Below, in pieces: positions 35,399-46,067 of a DNA stretch of 64,000 nucleotides (position 1 is the stretch's first letter; each line of letters starts with the position of its first letter). The translations under genes and the position numbers were made by a program. The stretch is from positions 4,922,027 through 4,986,026 of the forward strand of contig NC_054390.1 in assembly GCF_001625195.1 (NCBI RefSeq). The letters run 5' to 3'. The notes beneath the pieces are model-generated. The model saw nothing but the letters and a program-made list of their open reading frames with translations, was not told the DNA's origin and made no database searches. Source of the stretch: Drechmeria coniospora (taxonomy: Eukaryota > Ascomycota > Sordariomycetes > Hypocreales > Ophiocordycipitaceae).

Positions 35399-38079
35399 AT
35401 GTCGACGATTCAACAGCTCAAAAACTTCATCCGCCACGGTGCGTTTAACGCCATTGCACATCTCCCCTCGTCCACCTCGCTACCCTCTCCTCCTGCTGCC
35501 GTTGCTGCCGCTGCCGCCGCCGCTCCTCCATTGCCTCTTGCTTCTCCTCCTGTTCCCCCCTCCTCCTGCCCCCCCCTCCTCCTGTCCCCCTCCTTCTCCT
35601 CCTGTGCCTCCTCTTTCTCTCCTCCTGCTCCTCGCCGTGCCATGACTTCGACGACGGCACCGGCGACGTCCCCGGCCGGCTGACCGACCGACGCTGACGC
35701 ACCTCCCAGGGAAGCAAGCCCGTGTAGCAAACCACAACGACGAGCCGCAGCGCAAAAATGACCACATACCGCCCCATGCTCCTCAGCCTCCGCTCGACAA
35801 GCGAGCGCACAATGTCTCGGAGCCGGCTCGTGGCCACAACCCGCCCCCGCCAAAGGAGCCCCTCGATGCCTTCTCTGCGGCTGCCCGCTCTCCCCAAAAC
35901 AAAGCGGCCCAGGCCGCCCACGTCGCCGCCCACCACGTCGAGGCCGGCCAGGATGTTAAAAAATCCAAGCGTGTGGTCGAGTCGGAGATCAAGCAGCTCG
36001 TCGCCGAGGAGAATGCGAGCAAATCCAAATTCTCGCAGTACCCGGGTCTAGACCGCTGGGAGCTGCTCGAGAAGATGGGTGATGGCGCTTTCAGCAACGT
36101 CTACCGCGCTCGCGACCGCGAGGGCGACAGGGGTGAGGTCGCCATCAAGGTCGTCCGCAAGTACGAGATGAACAGCATGCAGGTGAGTCGCTGCGAGTCT
36201 GCTTCGTGCCTTCCCCCGAGCTGCCCATCGAACTGCCCATCGAACTGCCCATCGAACTGCCCGTCCCTCTACCCTTTGCGTATGCTTGCTGGCCCTGGGC
36301 CTTGCCGCACACGCTCTTGCTCGTTCCTTGCATCTGCCCATCCATCCAACTCCCGTCCGACTTTCAACTCTTCATCCATCCATCCATCCATCCATCCACC
36401 CACCGACTCGTCACATGATGAAGTCGCGCCACTACACCCCTTCCCCCTTTGCCACCACGGGGACGGACGCAAACTCATGCCTTGACGCAGGGCAACAGCC
36501 ATCTACATCCAGACTTCAAAAAGGTCCCAAAAGCAGCAGAGGTGCGAGAACCGTTGTTTCCTATCGTGCATCTTGGTAACGCCTCGCCATCTGTTGATTC
36601 CTCGACCAGTTGTATCCATCTGCGCGGGCGTTCCATCCACTGACTCGCGTCGAACCGAGCACTGACTTGACCTTCCTGACATAGCGGTCCAACATACTCA
36701 AAGAGGTTCAGATCATGCGCCAGCTGGACCATCCAAACATCATCAAGCTTGTCGATTTCACCGAGTCGAAGCAGTACTACTACATCGTTCTCGAGCTCGC
36801 CCCCGGCGGTGAGCTCTTCCACCAAATCGTCCGCCTCACCTACTTCAGCGAGGAGCTGTCGCGGCACGTCATCGTCAAGGTAGCCAAGGCCCTCGAGTAT
36901 CTGCATGAGGAGAGAGGCGTCGTCCACCGGTACAGTCGCCCCAGTCGCCCTACCCCGCCCTTCTCCCCCTGCCCGTGGGCCCTCCTGCGCCGCCCGAACG
37001 GGACAACGTTGGCTGACCAGGCCTGGCATGACCCTTGTAGCGACATCAAACCCGAAAACATCCTCTACACTCCCATACCCGTGGTCCCCTCCAAGTCGCC
37101 GAAGCCGAGGCAGCCCGGGGATGAGGACAAGGTCGACGAGGGAGAGTTCGTCCACGGCGTCGGGGCCGGCGGCATCGGCGAGATCAAAATTGCCGACTTT
37201 GGCCTGTCCAAGATCGTCTGGGAGAGCCAAACGATGACGCCCTGCGGTACCGTCGGCTACACGGCCCCCGAGATCGTCAAGGATGAGCGGTATTCCAAGT
37301 CGGTCGACATGTGGGCCCTAGGCTGCGTCCTCTACACCCTACTCTGTGGCTTCCCTCCCTTCTACGATGAGAGCATCGAGGTGCTCACGGAAAAGGTGGC
37401 CAAGGGCCAGTTCACCTTCCTGTCCCCCTGGTGGGATGACATTTCCACGTCGGCCAAGGACCTCATCTCCCACCTGCTCTGTGTCGACCCAGACAAGCGC
37501 TACACCATCCGCCAGTTTCTCGCTCACCCCTGGATTCTCGCGAGCGGACCCTCCCCTCGCGAGGAGAGAAGAAAGCCCGGCGTGCTTCGGGCCTTTGATG
37601 CGAACCAGTTGGACGAAAATGGCAAGCACTACGACTTCCGATCGCCCGGCGCCGTCAACCTCCGCGAGGTCTTCGACGTCAGCTACGCCGTACACCGCCA
37701 GGAAGAAGAGGGCAAGCGCCGGCAACAAATCGGCGCCAAGGCCGGCCCCGGATTTCCTCTGGCCGGCCTCGACGAGGAGGAAGAAGACGAGGACCAGATG
37801 CAAATCGACCAGGGAGCCGGCTACAAACCGCAGTATGCGACGCAATCGCTCGAGCAGAGCATGCGCCAAGCCCATATCCAAGACCCGGCCCAGGCTCACG
37901 GCCGCGAACCAAATCGGGCCAACGAGAAGGGTTACGGGCAACATTCCGCCACGGTAACGGCGGCTGCCCGTCAGCAGGTCCGTGACCGAAACCGCCAGAA
38001 GGGAGCATTCGAGTTGAATCTCGACAACGCGACTCTCTTGGGCAAGCGGGGCAAAAAGGTCCCCGTCGCGGGGGCCTAG
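35399..38079 (+). CDS. srk1: Srk1/Rck2-type serine/threonine kinase (CaMK group, MAPK-activated)
   Basis: Five exons: 35399-35438, 35710-36182, 36491-36541, 36685-36929 and 37041-38079, about 615 residues. Catalytic core: GDGAFSNVYRA (Gly loop, about residue 137), VAIKVVRK (Lys about 160), VVHRDIKPEN (Asp about 271), IADFGLSK (Asp about 322), MTPCGTVGYTAPEIV (activation loop with Thr) and DMWALGCVLYTLLCGFPPF. The ~50-residue insertion between HRD and DFG (PKPRQPGDEDKVDEGEF) is typical of fungal Rck/Srk kinases. The 17-residue exon GNSHLHPDFKKVPKAAE is conserved in this subfamily to my knowledge. The tail SPGAVNLREVFDVSYAVHRQ is also diagnostic. In yeasts these kinases act downstream of the Hog1/Sty1 stress MAPK; the same role here is inference. 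Introns 1 and 2 are long (271 and 308 nt) and repeat-rich. Confidence 0.93.
36221..36397 (+). repeat. Two simple repeats inside kinase intron 2
   Basis: The 12-bp unit CTGCCCATCGAA occurs three times in a row from 36221, with a fourth degenerate copy to about 36262. Six ATCC tetramers follow at 36374-36397. Both are inside the 36183-36490 intron and should vary in length between strains. Confidence 0.9.
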
Positions 38080-38819
38080 GGTCTCCCGCTCGGGGCCCGG
38101 CCGGCCGCTTGCACGGCTCTCGTGGAAGGACCATCTCTGGATGGCACGGCCTGCCGAGAGAAAAGTCTGTCGGTGGGCCATTTGTGGCTCTGCTTGCGGT
38201 CGAGGGTATTGTGCGATGATGGCGTTTGGAGCGCGGCACAGTTGCGGGTTGGAATATGCCAAGGACGGTATCGTCGCTGAGCGGATGGGGGACCATGATT
38301 CTGCCCAGGTACGAGGGACATGCACTATTCACAATTATGCAAGGAGTTTGGGCACTTTTTCGCATGTAGGGACGCAGCAGTAGGCATGATAGTTTCGTCT
38401 ACGTATAGTTTCAAGTTTGATATCAATGTGCATCTCATTGTATTGGTTGAATACGTCCACTTTCCGATCCTGATGAAATGAACAAACAGTTTTGCATCAT
38501 AAATGAGAGTCAACGACCAGGATTCCACGGGTATGCGTGGATCGAGATAAATAAATTATATGAACGAATGGTGAAAAGGGCAAGTTCAAATGACCATCCG
38601 ATGTCCCTGGGGTGCCGTCTCGGCGTAGATTATATATAGAGGCATGTGCTGGCGTATGTGTATTGTTGTTTCTTGCTTCGGCGTGACTCATTCAATGAAA
38701 GAGAACAAAGAAACTGAATGAGTGAGCAGGATAGAACTCAAGGAGAATTCAACGATCCGGCGGCCTACAAGTCTCGTTTCGGTATATGCTGGAGTGTGTG
38801 CGTATGGTGGCTGCTTGAT
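38080..38819. other. Convergent intergenic region (3' ends)
   Basis: 740 bases between the stop codons of the kinase (+) and the hypothetical gene (-). It is moderately AT-rich from 38330 onward and probably holds both 3' untranslated regions. No gene seen. Confidence 0.6.
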
Positions 38820-40700
38820 TCAGCGCCGTTTCCCTGATATCTTCAAACCTGGGGACGCGACACCGGAAACCTGTTGCGTCCGGCGTGGCAGCACCGAAGC
38901 TCCTGGCTTGGGCAGGTCTTGCGAGCGTGTCCTTACCGACCTACTGGCCCCAGAAACGTCTTGGCTAGTGCGATACAGCCTCTCGGAGTGCGGGCGTGGC
39001 TCTGACCTCTCACGCATGGCCGGATGAATCTGCGGTGATACGCGAAGGCCGTCGATGCTGCTCAGGTCGAGACCCGCGCGCTCTATCAGATGAACCGCCT
39101 GGTAGGATAGGGTGAAGGGCTCGAGGAAGGTTCGGCTCGCGAAGAAGTCGGCGCAGCAGGGGTCAAGGCGTTGCTGTGGATCACAGGAGGCGACCTCGAC
39201 CATCTTGCGCAGCAGCCAGAGGATTTCGCTGCCGCGATGGCGCATCTCTTCCTCCTCTCGGGCGCGCAGGGCTTTGACGTAGTATTTGGCAAACGTATTT
39301 GCGATGATTGGGAGGGTGAGGATCTTTGCGCCGCGCGACCCGTGCTTGACGGTGGCAGGGTGTCGGAAGTGGCTGTTATGACCCTTGACGCTGACGCAGC
39401 GGTCGATGCCGTCGTGCGTCCTAACGCAGAAGCCTGAGTCGAAGCGCGAGCAACGGCTGAGGTCCCGCGACGCAGCCCAGCCGAGCAATGCCTTGAGCGA
39501 TTCGGGTGGGCACAGGACGCTGATGAACTTGGGCTTATTCCCGTCGTATCCGTAGTAGGCCATGGCCCCGTAGCCGGAGACGGCATGGGGGATGTGATCA
39601 AAGATGCGGCCGATAGCGTCGAGGACCTCGCAGACGATCCCGCGCCCCATGGGCTCGAGCATGCCTTCGATGGATGCGACTTCTGGTTTCCTGACGGCGA
39701 CGCAACCAAACGTTCCAGTTTCAGGCTTGACGATCGTCAGGGGTCGGGGTATGGCTGTGCGGTTGAGCATCGGTTCGTGTTCGTCTAGCGTGAGCGAGTG
39801 ATAGCTGCCGCCGCTTCTTCGAGCCTTGGAGGCCTTGGCGGGCGAGCATGGCGATGGGGGAAACGGGAGCGGCTTGTCGAGCACGACCCCTGAATCGTGT
39901 GAATTGCGCACAGGCTTGGCTGCCTGCGACGAAGCCGGTGACGTGGCAGCGCTTGCGCGGCGGGAGCGAGGCGGTCGCTGCTTTGGTCGCAAGCTGTCGG
40001 CATACTCGTTGATGGTTGCGTTGGTGTTGTACCGAATGCAGGAATTCGCGGCCTCGAGAGGTGGTCCTGGAACCGTCGGCTTGTTGTTGACTTGACCTGT
40101 TTGCCTGCTCGACGGATGGGACTGGGTCATCGAGTGGGGAGACTGCCTTCCTGGTTGCGCTCGTGCTCTGACACTTGTCGACGATACGACCCTCGCCCTT
40201 GCCTCCTCGCACGAGATTTTGTTCCGCGAAGGCCATCCGTATTTGGATGCTCCCTCGGGCGGGAGGCGATACAACTTGGTCGTGTCCGGCTTCGTCGCTA
40301 GCAGCGGTTGAGCCTCCTTCTCCCGTACAGCTGCCGAGCGCACGCTGAGCATCCGCAGCAGCCTCGGGCTCTGCCCGATCTCGTCCACCTCATCGGTATC
40401 CTGCAGACACATCCCTTTCGCCAGTGCTGACAGGTCTGGCTCCTTTCTCCTATCTTGAGCCGAGGATGTGCCAGAGATGACCCCTTCATTCACGCCGAGT
40501 TGCGACAGCGGTCGGGATGGAGTCGACTTCTCGCTCCATTGTCTCCGACCACTCTCGCCGGGTTCGCTTTTCCTCCGATCGTGGTGCCAGGCTCTCTGGC
40601 CATGCTGCCTTGGGCTTTGCCGCCGTCGCTGCGGTTGGTGAACGGCTTCGGGCCACGACTCCCTGTCCGGGAAGCAGCTGAGTCTTTGCAGGAGTAACAT
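38820..40700 (-). CDS. Hypothetical fungal protein with disordered N-half and folded C-half
   Basis: Single open frame of up to 626 residues. The start is uncertain: ATG at 40700 is first in frame, but the first ~90 residues are low-complexity and an upstream exon or later start is possible. Residues about 1-330 are Ser/Arg/Pro-rich and likely disordered (with DKPLPFPPSP). The C-half is globular: AIGRIFDHIPHAVSGYGAMA, YYGYDGNKPKFISVLCP, FCVRTHDGIDRCVSVKG, ILTLPIIANTFAKYYVKAL and EILWLLRKMVEVASC. The order (small-residue helix, strand, a DG-containing strand, LPxxAN then a helix) is reminiscent of nucleotidyltransferase-like folds, but I see no clear catalytic Asp pair and do not assign a function. 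A basic tail (RPHSERLYRTSQDV to SGKRR) ends the protein. Length without introns favours a real gene. Confidence 0.65.
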   Translation of the reverse strand: MLLLQRLSCFPDRESWPEAVHQPQRRRQSPRQHGQRAWHHDRRKSEPGESGRRQWSEKSTPSRPLSQLGVNEGVISGTSSAQDRRKEPDLSALAKGMCLQDTDEVDEIGQSPRLLRMLSVRSAAVREKEAQPLLATKPDTTKLYRLPPEGASKYGWPSRNKISCEEARARVVSSTSVRARAQPGRQSPHSMTQSHPSSRQTGQVNNKPTVPGPPLEAANSCIRYNTNATINEYADSLRPKQRPPRSRRASAATSPASSQAAKPVRNSHDSGVVLDKPLPFPPSPCSPAKASKARRSGGSYHSLTLDEHEPMLNRTAIPRPLTIVKPETGTFGCVAVRKPEVASIEGMLEPMGRGIVCEVLDAIGRIFDHIPHAVSGYGAMAYYGYDGNKPKFISVLCPPESLKALLGWAASRDLSRCSRFDSGFCVRTHDGIDRCVSVKGHNSHFRHPATVKHGSRGAKILTLPIIANTFAKYYVKALRAREEEEMRHRGSEILWLLRKMVEVASCDPQQRLDPCCADFFASRTFLEPFTLSYQAVHLIERAGLDLSSIDGLRVSPQIHPAMRERSEPRPHSERLYRTSQDVSGASRSVRTRSQDLPKPGASVLPRRTQQVSGVASPGLKISGKRR

Positions 40701-41173
40701 TCTAAGGGGTGCGATGGAAGGGCGTGCTTGAAAATTGTCAATGCGTAATCAAGTGTCACTTCCTTCGGCGAGGGCACACGAACGTGTTGAATGGATCGCG
40801 ATCAGCAGTCCTCAGCGGTCGCTCGTCAGATTCACTAACCTCTGCATGACTCACGTTTGAATACGACGCGATGGAGAGGGGGGAGGGGATTCTGGGATCA
40901 AGCGTCAATTTATGCAATCTTTCGTGTCTGGCCGAATTGTTTTGGCTGGGAGAGGTGCCGACGGCTTGGAACAATCGCTGGACACGGTCGGCAACTCGTT
41001 GGGAACAAAGGGATCAAATTTTTCAGACGTCGTTCAGGGACGCAAGCCAGAGCAGTGAAGGGTCCGTCGAATCAGTGAATTGGCGAGCTTGGCTGCGTGC
41101 TCAGTCTCTACATATCTGGCCCGACTTCCGAGCGCATCCAATAATCGTACAGTGCCGGCGGATGGGGGGCGTC
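40701..41173. other. Intergenic region between the hypothetical gene and RPN11
   Basis: 473 bases holding the upstream region of the hypothetical gene (-) and the 3' end of RPN11 (-). No gene seen. Confidence 0.5.
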
Positions 41174-42320
41174 TCATAGCTCCTCCGTATCCATCTGGTC
41201 GGCGTTGGTGATGGTGCTGGCCTCCTTTTTCGGCATCGTCGCCTCCTTGTCAATCATCTGCCGCGACACCGACACGATGTTATCCTCAATGAGCTCCTGG
41301 CCGACATCCTCCAAATGTTTTTTCGGATCGAGCTTGCCGACGTATCGAGTCTTCAGCTGGTCCTTACTCAGCTCCGTCTCCTCCTTGACACGCTTCTCGT
41401 AGCCGTCCGCTAGGCTGACTAATCTCTGCAGCCGCTCTTTGTTCTTCTCGCCTTCTGATCGGAAGTCGTCCATCTGCAGTGCTTCGGTCCAGACGTGCTT
41501 GTGCAGGTTCATCAGCATGTTCTCTTCCAGCGCCGTCTTGCGATAGTTGATGCCGATGGAGTAGTAGTGCCTGTTCAGTCCATGGATGAGGGCCTGTATC
41601 GATGGCTTGTTCAGGTGGCCTATGTTGCTTGTGCTCTGGCGCGGCTCCTGACGCATCATCAACAGCTGCGGGTTGATCAGGCGGAACGCATCGATGACGA
41701 CCTTGCCCTTGACCGATTGGATGGGATCGATGACGACGGCCACGGCGCGGGAGTTCAGCTGCTCAAACGATTGTTGGGTGTTAATGTCAACCGACGATAG
41801 CCAGCAGCCAAAGCCGGGGTGAGAATGGTACCAGCCGACGACCGACTCGGGCCTGTCGCAGAATGCAGATTTAGCCTTCATGCCGGCACGGGCGAGCGGG
41901 GCACGTACCGTCCCGTCTGCCGCAACATGTCCATCATCTTGGTTTGAAATACGGGATCGACGGCTTCGACGCTGACCCCCGTACCGCTCTGGGGCATGGC
42001 AAAGACGTCCATGACTTTGACGGTGAAGTCATCGACGAACTCGCCCAGCATCAGACCCATGACCTCCATGGGAACGCCGGCGCGGCCGTGACGCAGCATC
42101 TTTAGCAGGGCTAGAGAAGAGATGTAGACCGTCTCGGAATTGTCAATGAGATTGGTGTTGTCCTGCACGGAGGAGCGGCACATGGTTAGCTTGGCGGAGC
42201 TGGCGAACGAGACGGTGAAGGCGAGGGTGAGAAGCCTGTGGATGGGCAGCTTACTGTGCCGGGGGCAGCGCCCCCAAGGCCCATCCCGCCGCCTCCCAGC
42301 AGGGTGCTGAAGCGCTCCAT
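41174..42320 (-). CDS. RPN11: 26S proteasome lid deubiquitinase Rpn11
   Basis: Zinc metalloprotease of the 19S lid that removes ubiquitin chains en bloc from committed substrates. Exons 42320-42255, 42162-41909 and 41852-41174 give 332 residues, the usual size. The N-terminus [20 protein letters not shown] is typical of fungal Rpn11. The JAMM/MPN+ site is complete: [19 protein letters not shown] supplies the catalytic Glu, and [16 protein letters not shown] supplies His-x-His-x7-Ser-x2-Asp. Downstream conserved blocks: [46 protein letters not shown] and the C-terminal coiled region ending [10 protein letters not shown]. It is divergent from RPD3 with 676 bases between start codons. Confidence 0.97.
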
Positions 42321-42996
42321 TGTGAGGAATTGTCGTTGGGGCGCGTGTGCGTGAGTTGGTTCGGACCGCTGTCAGGATGGGTTGGCAGGTATCCGTCGAT
42401 GTCGAGCAAGCTTGCTCGGGGTGTCGTCAGTGAGTCGCCGCCTGCTGAAGCTTAGTCACGTCACGTGTGGTGGGCACAGATCGGCAGGGGTGGCCGCCGC
42501 TGGGTTGGCATGGACTCCCTAACGGACGGAAATACGTAAGTACCTACGGAGGATGCATCAACGAATAATCGCTGAGCGCCGAATGCACACGCTATAGCAG
42601 CCCGTAGCAGTAACTTTTCCTGCAGTGAATGCACTAGACAGCTGGCAGCCGCCAAGCGCTCCAGGCCCAGGGCCCCCCCGGGGCGCGGATTGTTAGCCTC
42701 GCGCCAACTTTATTCCGCACATACCCCAATTGGTGCTCTGCTCTCTCTTCCTTCTCTCTCCGTGATTGGGATCCCACTTTCCGTCGCCCTTCTTCATTGC
42801 TCTGCCATCACCAGACGTACGTCGTCTGTCCTGTGCGCCAGTCCACCCCCTCACGACGCCGTCAACACAGAGGATGCGGCGCTGCCTCTGAGCACTTGCA
42901 TCCTGAGTCCGACACCCACCGCCCACGCGTGCCGCCTTCGCCCACCAACCTAAGCCGAGTGAGGCCGTCCCTTTTCCGCGTTCGCATCCATCCATC
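42321..42996. promoter_or_regulatory. Shared RPN11/RPD3 divergent promoter region
   Basis: 676 bases separate the two ATG codons, so the genes probably share a bidirectional promoter region. A CACGTG hexamer lies at 42462-42467 inside TCACGTCACGTG. The RPD3-proximal half is pyrimidine-rich (CTCTCTCTTCC type), fitting a transcription start zone. No gene seen within. Confidence 0.55.
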
Positions 42997-45148
42997 ATGA
43001 CCGAATCAACCGCCACGGGGCTCGGCTCCATCGCCCTCAACGGCACGTCGCCCAAAAAGGTGGCCTACTTCTACGACTCCGACATTGGCAACTATGCCTA
43101 CGTTACCGGCCATCCGATGAAGCCTCATCGCATCCGCCTCGCCCACAGCCTGATCATGCAGTACAACCTGTATCAGAAGATGGAGATATACGTGAGTGCC
43201 GACGGGCCGGAACCCGAGAGCCATGGCTGACCGTGGACCTCGCAGCGCGCCAAACCTGCCACCCGCGGGGAGATGACGCAGTTCCACACGGACGATTACA
43301 TCGACTTTTTGCAAAAGGTGACGCCCGACAACATGGACAGCTACATGCGGGAGCAGGGCAAGTACAACGTCGGCGACGATTGTCCCGTCTTTGACGGCCT
43401 ATTCGAGTTCTGCGGCATCAGCGCCGGAGGCAGCATGGAGGGTGCGGCGCGCCTGAACCGACAAAAGTGCGACATTGCCGTCAATTGGGCCGGCGGTCTG
43501 CACCACGCCAAGAAGTGCGAGGCTAGTGGCTTCTGCTATGTCAACGGTACGTCTCGTCGCGAGCGCGTCCGCCGCCTCCCTAACAGGGTTCAGACATTGT
43601 TCTCGGTATCCTGGAGCTTCTCCGATTCATGAAGCGCGTCCTCTACATCGACATAGACGTCCATCACGGCGACGGTGTCGAGGAAGCCTTCTACACCACC
43701 GACCGCGTCATGACCGTCTCGTTTCACAAGTACGGCGAGTACTTCCCAGGCACCGGCGAGCTTCGGGACATCGGCATCGGCCAGGGCAAGAATTATTCCG
43801 TCAACTTCCCCCTGCGCGACGGCATCACGGACGATTCCTACAAATCCATCTTCGAGCCCGTCATCGAGAACGTCATGAAGTACTACCAACCCGAGGCCGT
43901 CGTCCTGCAGTGCGGAGGAGACAGTCTGTCAGGCGACCGACTGGGCTGCTTCAACCTCAGCATGGACGGCCACGCCAACTGTGTCAACTTCGTCAAGAGC
44001 TTCGGCTTGCCCACCCTCGTTCTCGGCGGCGGCGGGTACACGATGAGGAACGTGGCCCGCACCTGGGCCTTTGAGACCGGAGTCCTCGTCGGACAAGACA
44101 TGGAGCGAACTCTGCCGTACAACGAATACTACGAGGTACGTCTCGCGTCCCGGCTCGCTGTCGTCCTGCGCATGGCTGACGATTGGCTCAGTACTACGCG
44201 CCCGATTTCGAACTGAATGTCCGTTCGTCCAACATGGAAAACTCCAACAGCAGGGAATATCTCGAGAAGATCACGGCAGCGGTCATCGACAACCTGCGCC
44301 AGACGGGACCGGCGCCCTCCGTGCAGATGCAGGACGTGCCCCGGAAGCCGTTTGGCGGCATGACGGACGAGGAGGAGGCCGAGCTCGACGACCTCGACGA
44401 AGACGAGAACAAGGACGTTCGCATGACGGAGCATCGCTGGGACAAGAACGTCGAGAACGGGGCCGAATTCGAACCCAGCGATGATGACGAGATGGCCGCT
44501 GCCAACGGGGCTACCCGTCCGACGGCCAACAAGCGGACATTTACCGATTTCCACAAGGAGGCCGACACCGACATCGACAGCGGCGAGGTGACGCCGAAAA
44601 TCCGCAAGAGCGAGGAGTCCACGAAGGAGCAGGAGGACGATTCGCACGACATAAACGACGACACCATCGAGGATGTCGCCGCTACGGATGAGGCCGAGAA
44701 GGAGGCCGAGAAGGAAACCGAGAAGGAGGTCGAGAAGGAGGTCGAGAAGGAGGCCGAGAAGGAGCCGGCAAAAGCAGAGGAGGCAAAGGAGGCCGAGAAC
44801 CCAAAGGTCGATGACGATGGCGACGTGGGAATGACCGATTCGGCCCCTGCCGAGGAAGCGACCATTAAAGAGGAGGAGATCGAGCCGGAGCCAACGCCGG
44901 AAGCCAAAGCCGAGCCGGCAACAAAGGAGACGACCGAGGAAGAGCCTGCCAAGGTGGAGAAGCCGGCCGAGGTGGAGAGTGCCGAGACGGCAGAAGCAAC
45001 GAGGCCGGAGGAATCGGAGCCTCAACAGTCGATTGAGACGGAAGCGAAAGCGAACGACCCTCCGCCCACCGACGCGATGGAGATTGACGAGGATAAAGAA
45101 ACGACGGACAAGGACAAGGTGGGCAAAGAGCCCAGCCCAGCCAGCTAA
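42997..45148 (+). CDS. RPD3: Class I histone deacetylase Rpd3
   Basis: Zinc-dependent lysine deacetylase, catalytic subunit of Sin3/Rpd3-type corepressor complexes in the nucleus. Exons 42997-43191, 43246-43546, 43594-44135 and 44192-45148 encode about 664 residues. Class I blocks: [54 protein letters not shown] (catalytic His pair), [18 protein letters not shown] (metal Asp/His), [14 protein letters not shown] and [20 protein letters not shown] (transition-state Tyr). The core ends near residue 390. The extra ~270 residues are acidic and lysine-rich, with a repetitive stretch of EAEK/EVEK-type tetrads (about 44690-44770). An extended C-terminal tail is known in Aspergillus RpdA, where it is required for function; the same need here is inference. 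All catalytic residues I can place are present. Confidence 0.96.
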
Positions 45149-46067
45149 GTGGTCCAGTTCGTTTGAACTTTGTCCAGTGTCCAGCCGAGACATTTTTTCG
45201 CCCTGATTCCAAGTCTTGTACTCATTACATGCGCAAGGACCAGGTGGTGTTTGGCGTACGGCATAGCGAGTTGATATCAGTGGATCTGATCGGACGGTGG
45301 CACTACACAGAGCCGTCCTTTCGGCCTACGGTGGGATTGGGTGTTGCTTTCATCGTGTACATGTGTTTTATATCCTTTTGCTTGCTTGTTTCTTTTTTTT
45401 TTTTAAGATTTTTCTTAGAAAAGATAGAGTATGAAACAACTCGCAATCTCGAAGAAGTTAGGTCCTTCTTCGGCATACCTGGCCTAGGTATGCAATTGAT
45501 AATCTTGTCCGTGGTCCGGAGGACAGATTGAACGTGCTCAGATTGAACGTGCTAGCAGTGAACCAGAACTTGTAGCTTGATGCATGCAGACACTGGGCAA
45601 AGTATGACTCCTGCTGCCTGCGCCGACAAGTACTTACTCATACGAATTATACTGTACAGTATGGAGTAAGTACTTGTACGGTAGTTGTAAGTACTTGCAG
45701 TATACTGTGCTCCATTAAACCTGCAGTTTGCAAGGCTAACCCGCCTTGCCTGAGATTTGACTGGCTGGTTCGTAACGGGGCGGGCCACAAGGCTGCGAGG
45801 CTAGCTGCGGGGCTCCTCCAATCTCGTAGTTGGTGCTAATAATTACTGAACATTTGGGTGTAAATTTACTGCAGACAATCTGCTACGTCGCCACCAAAGG
45901 CGAAAACAATGTCCATGACTCTTTCGACAAAGAACATCTTATTCCACTCGTCAATGTAGGCATTACTTCATCACGGAACATACGACCGCTCCTCGAGCAC
46001 TCTTGCCGTCGCAGAAGCCACCGCCTGATCCCATCGACGGTACCGCCATCGGCGGCCTGATACCAAC
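45149..46067. other. Intergenic region between RPD3 and RPC34
   Basis: 919 bases: RPD3 3' untranslated DNA with a T-run near 45391-45404, a small GTAC-motif cluster at 45628-45710, and the RPC34 promoter. No gene seen. Confidence 0.55.

Noticed and set aside
44129..45193. 354-codon Leu/Gly/Arg-rich frame opposite the RPD3 tail
   Set aside because: It is a complement artefact of the EAEK-repeat coding DNA.
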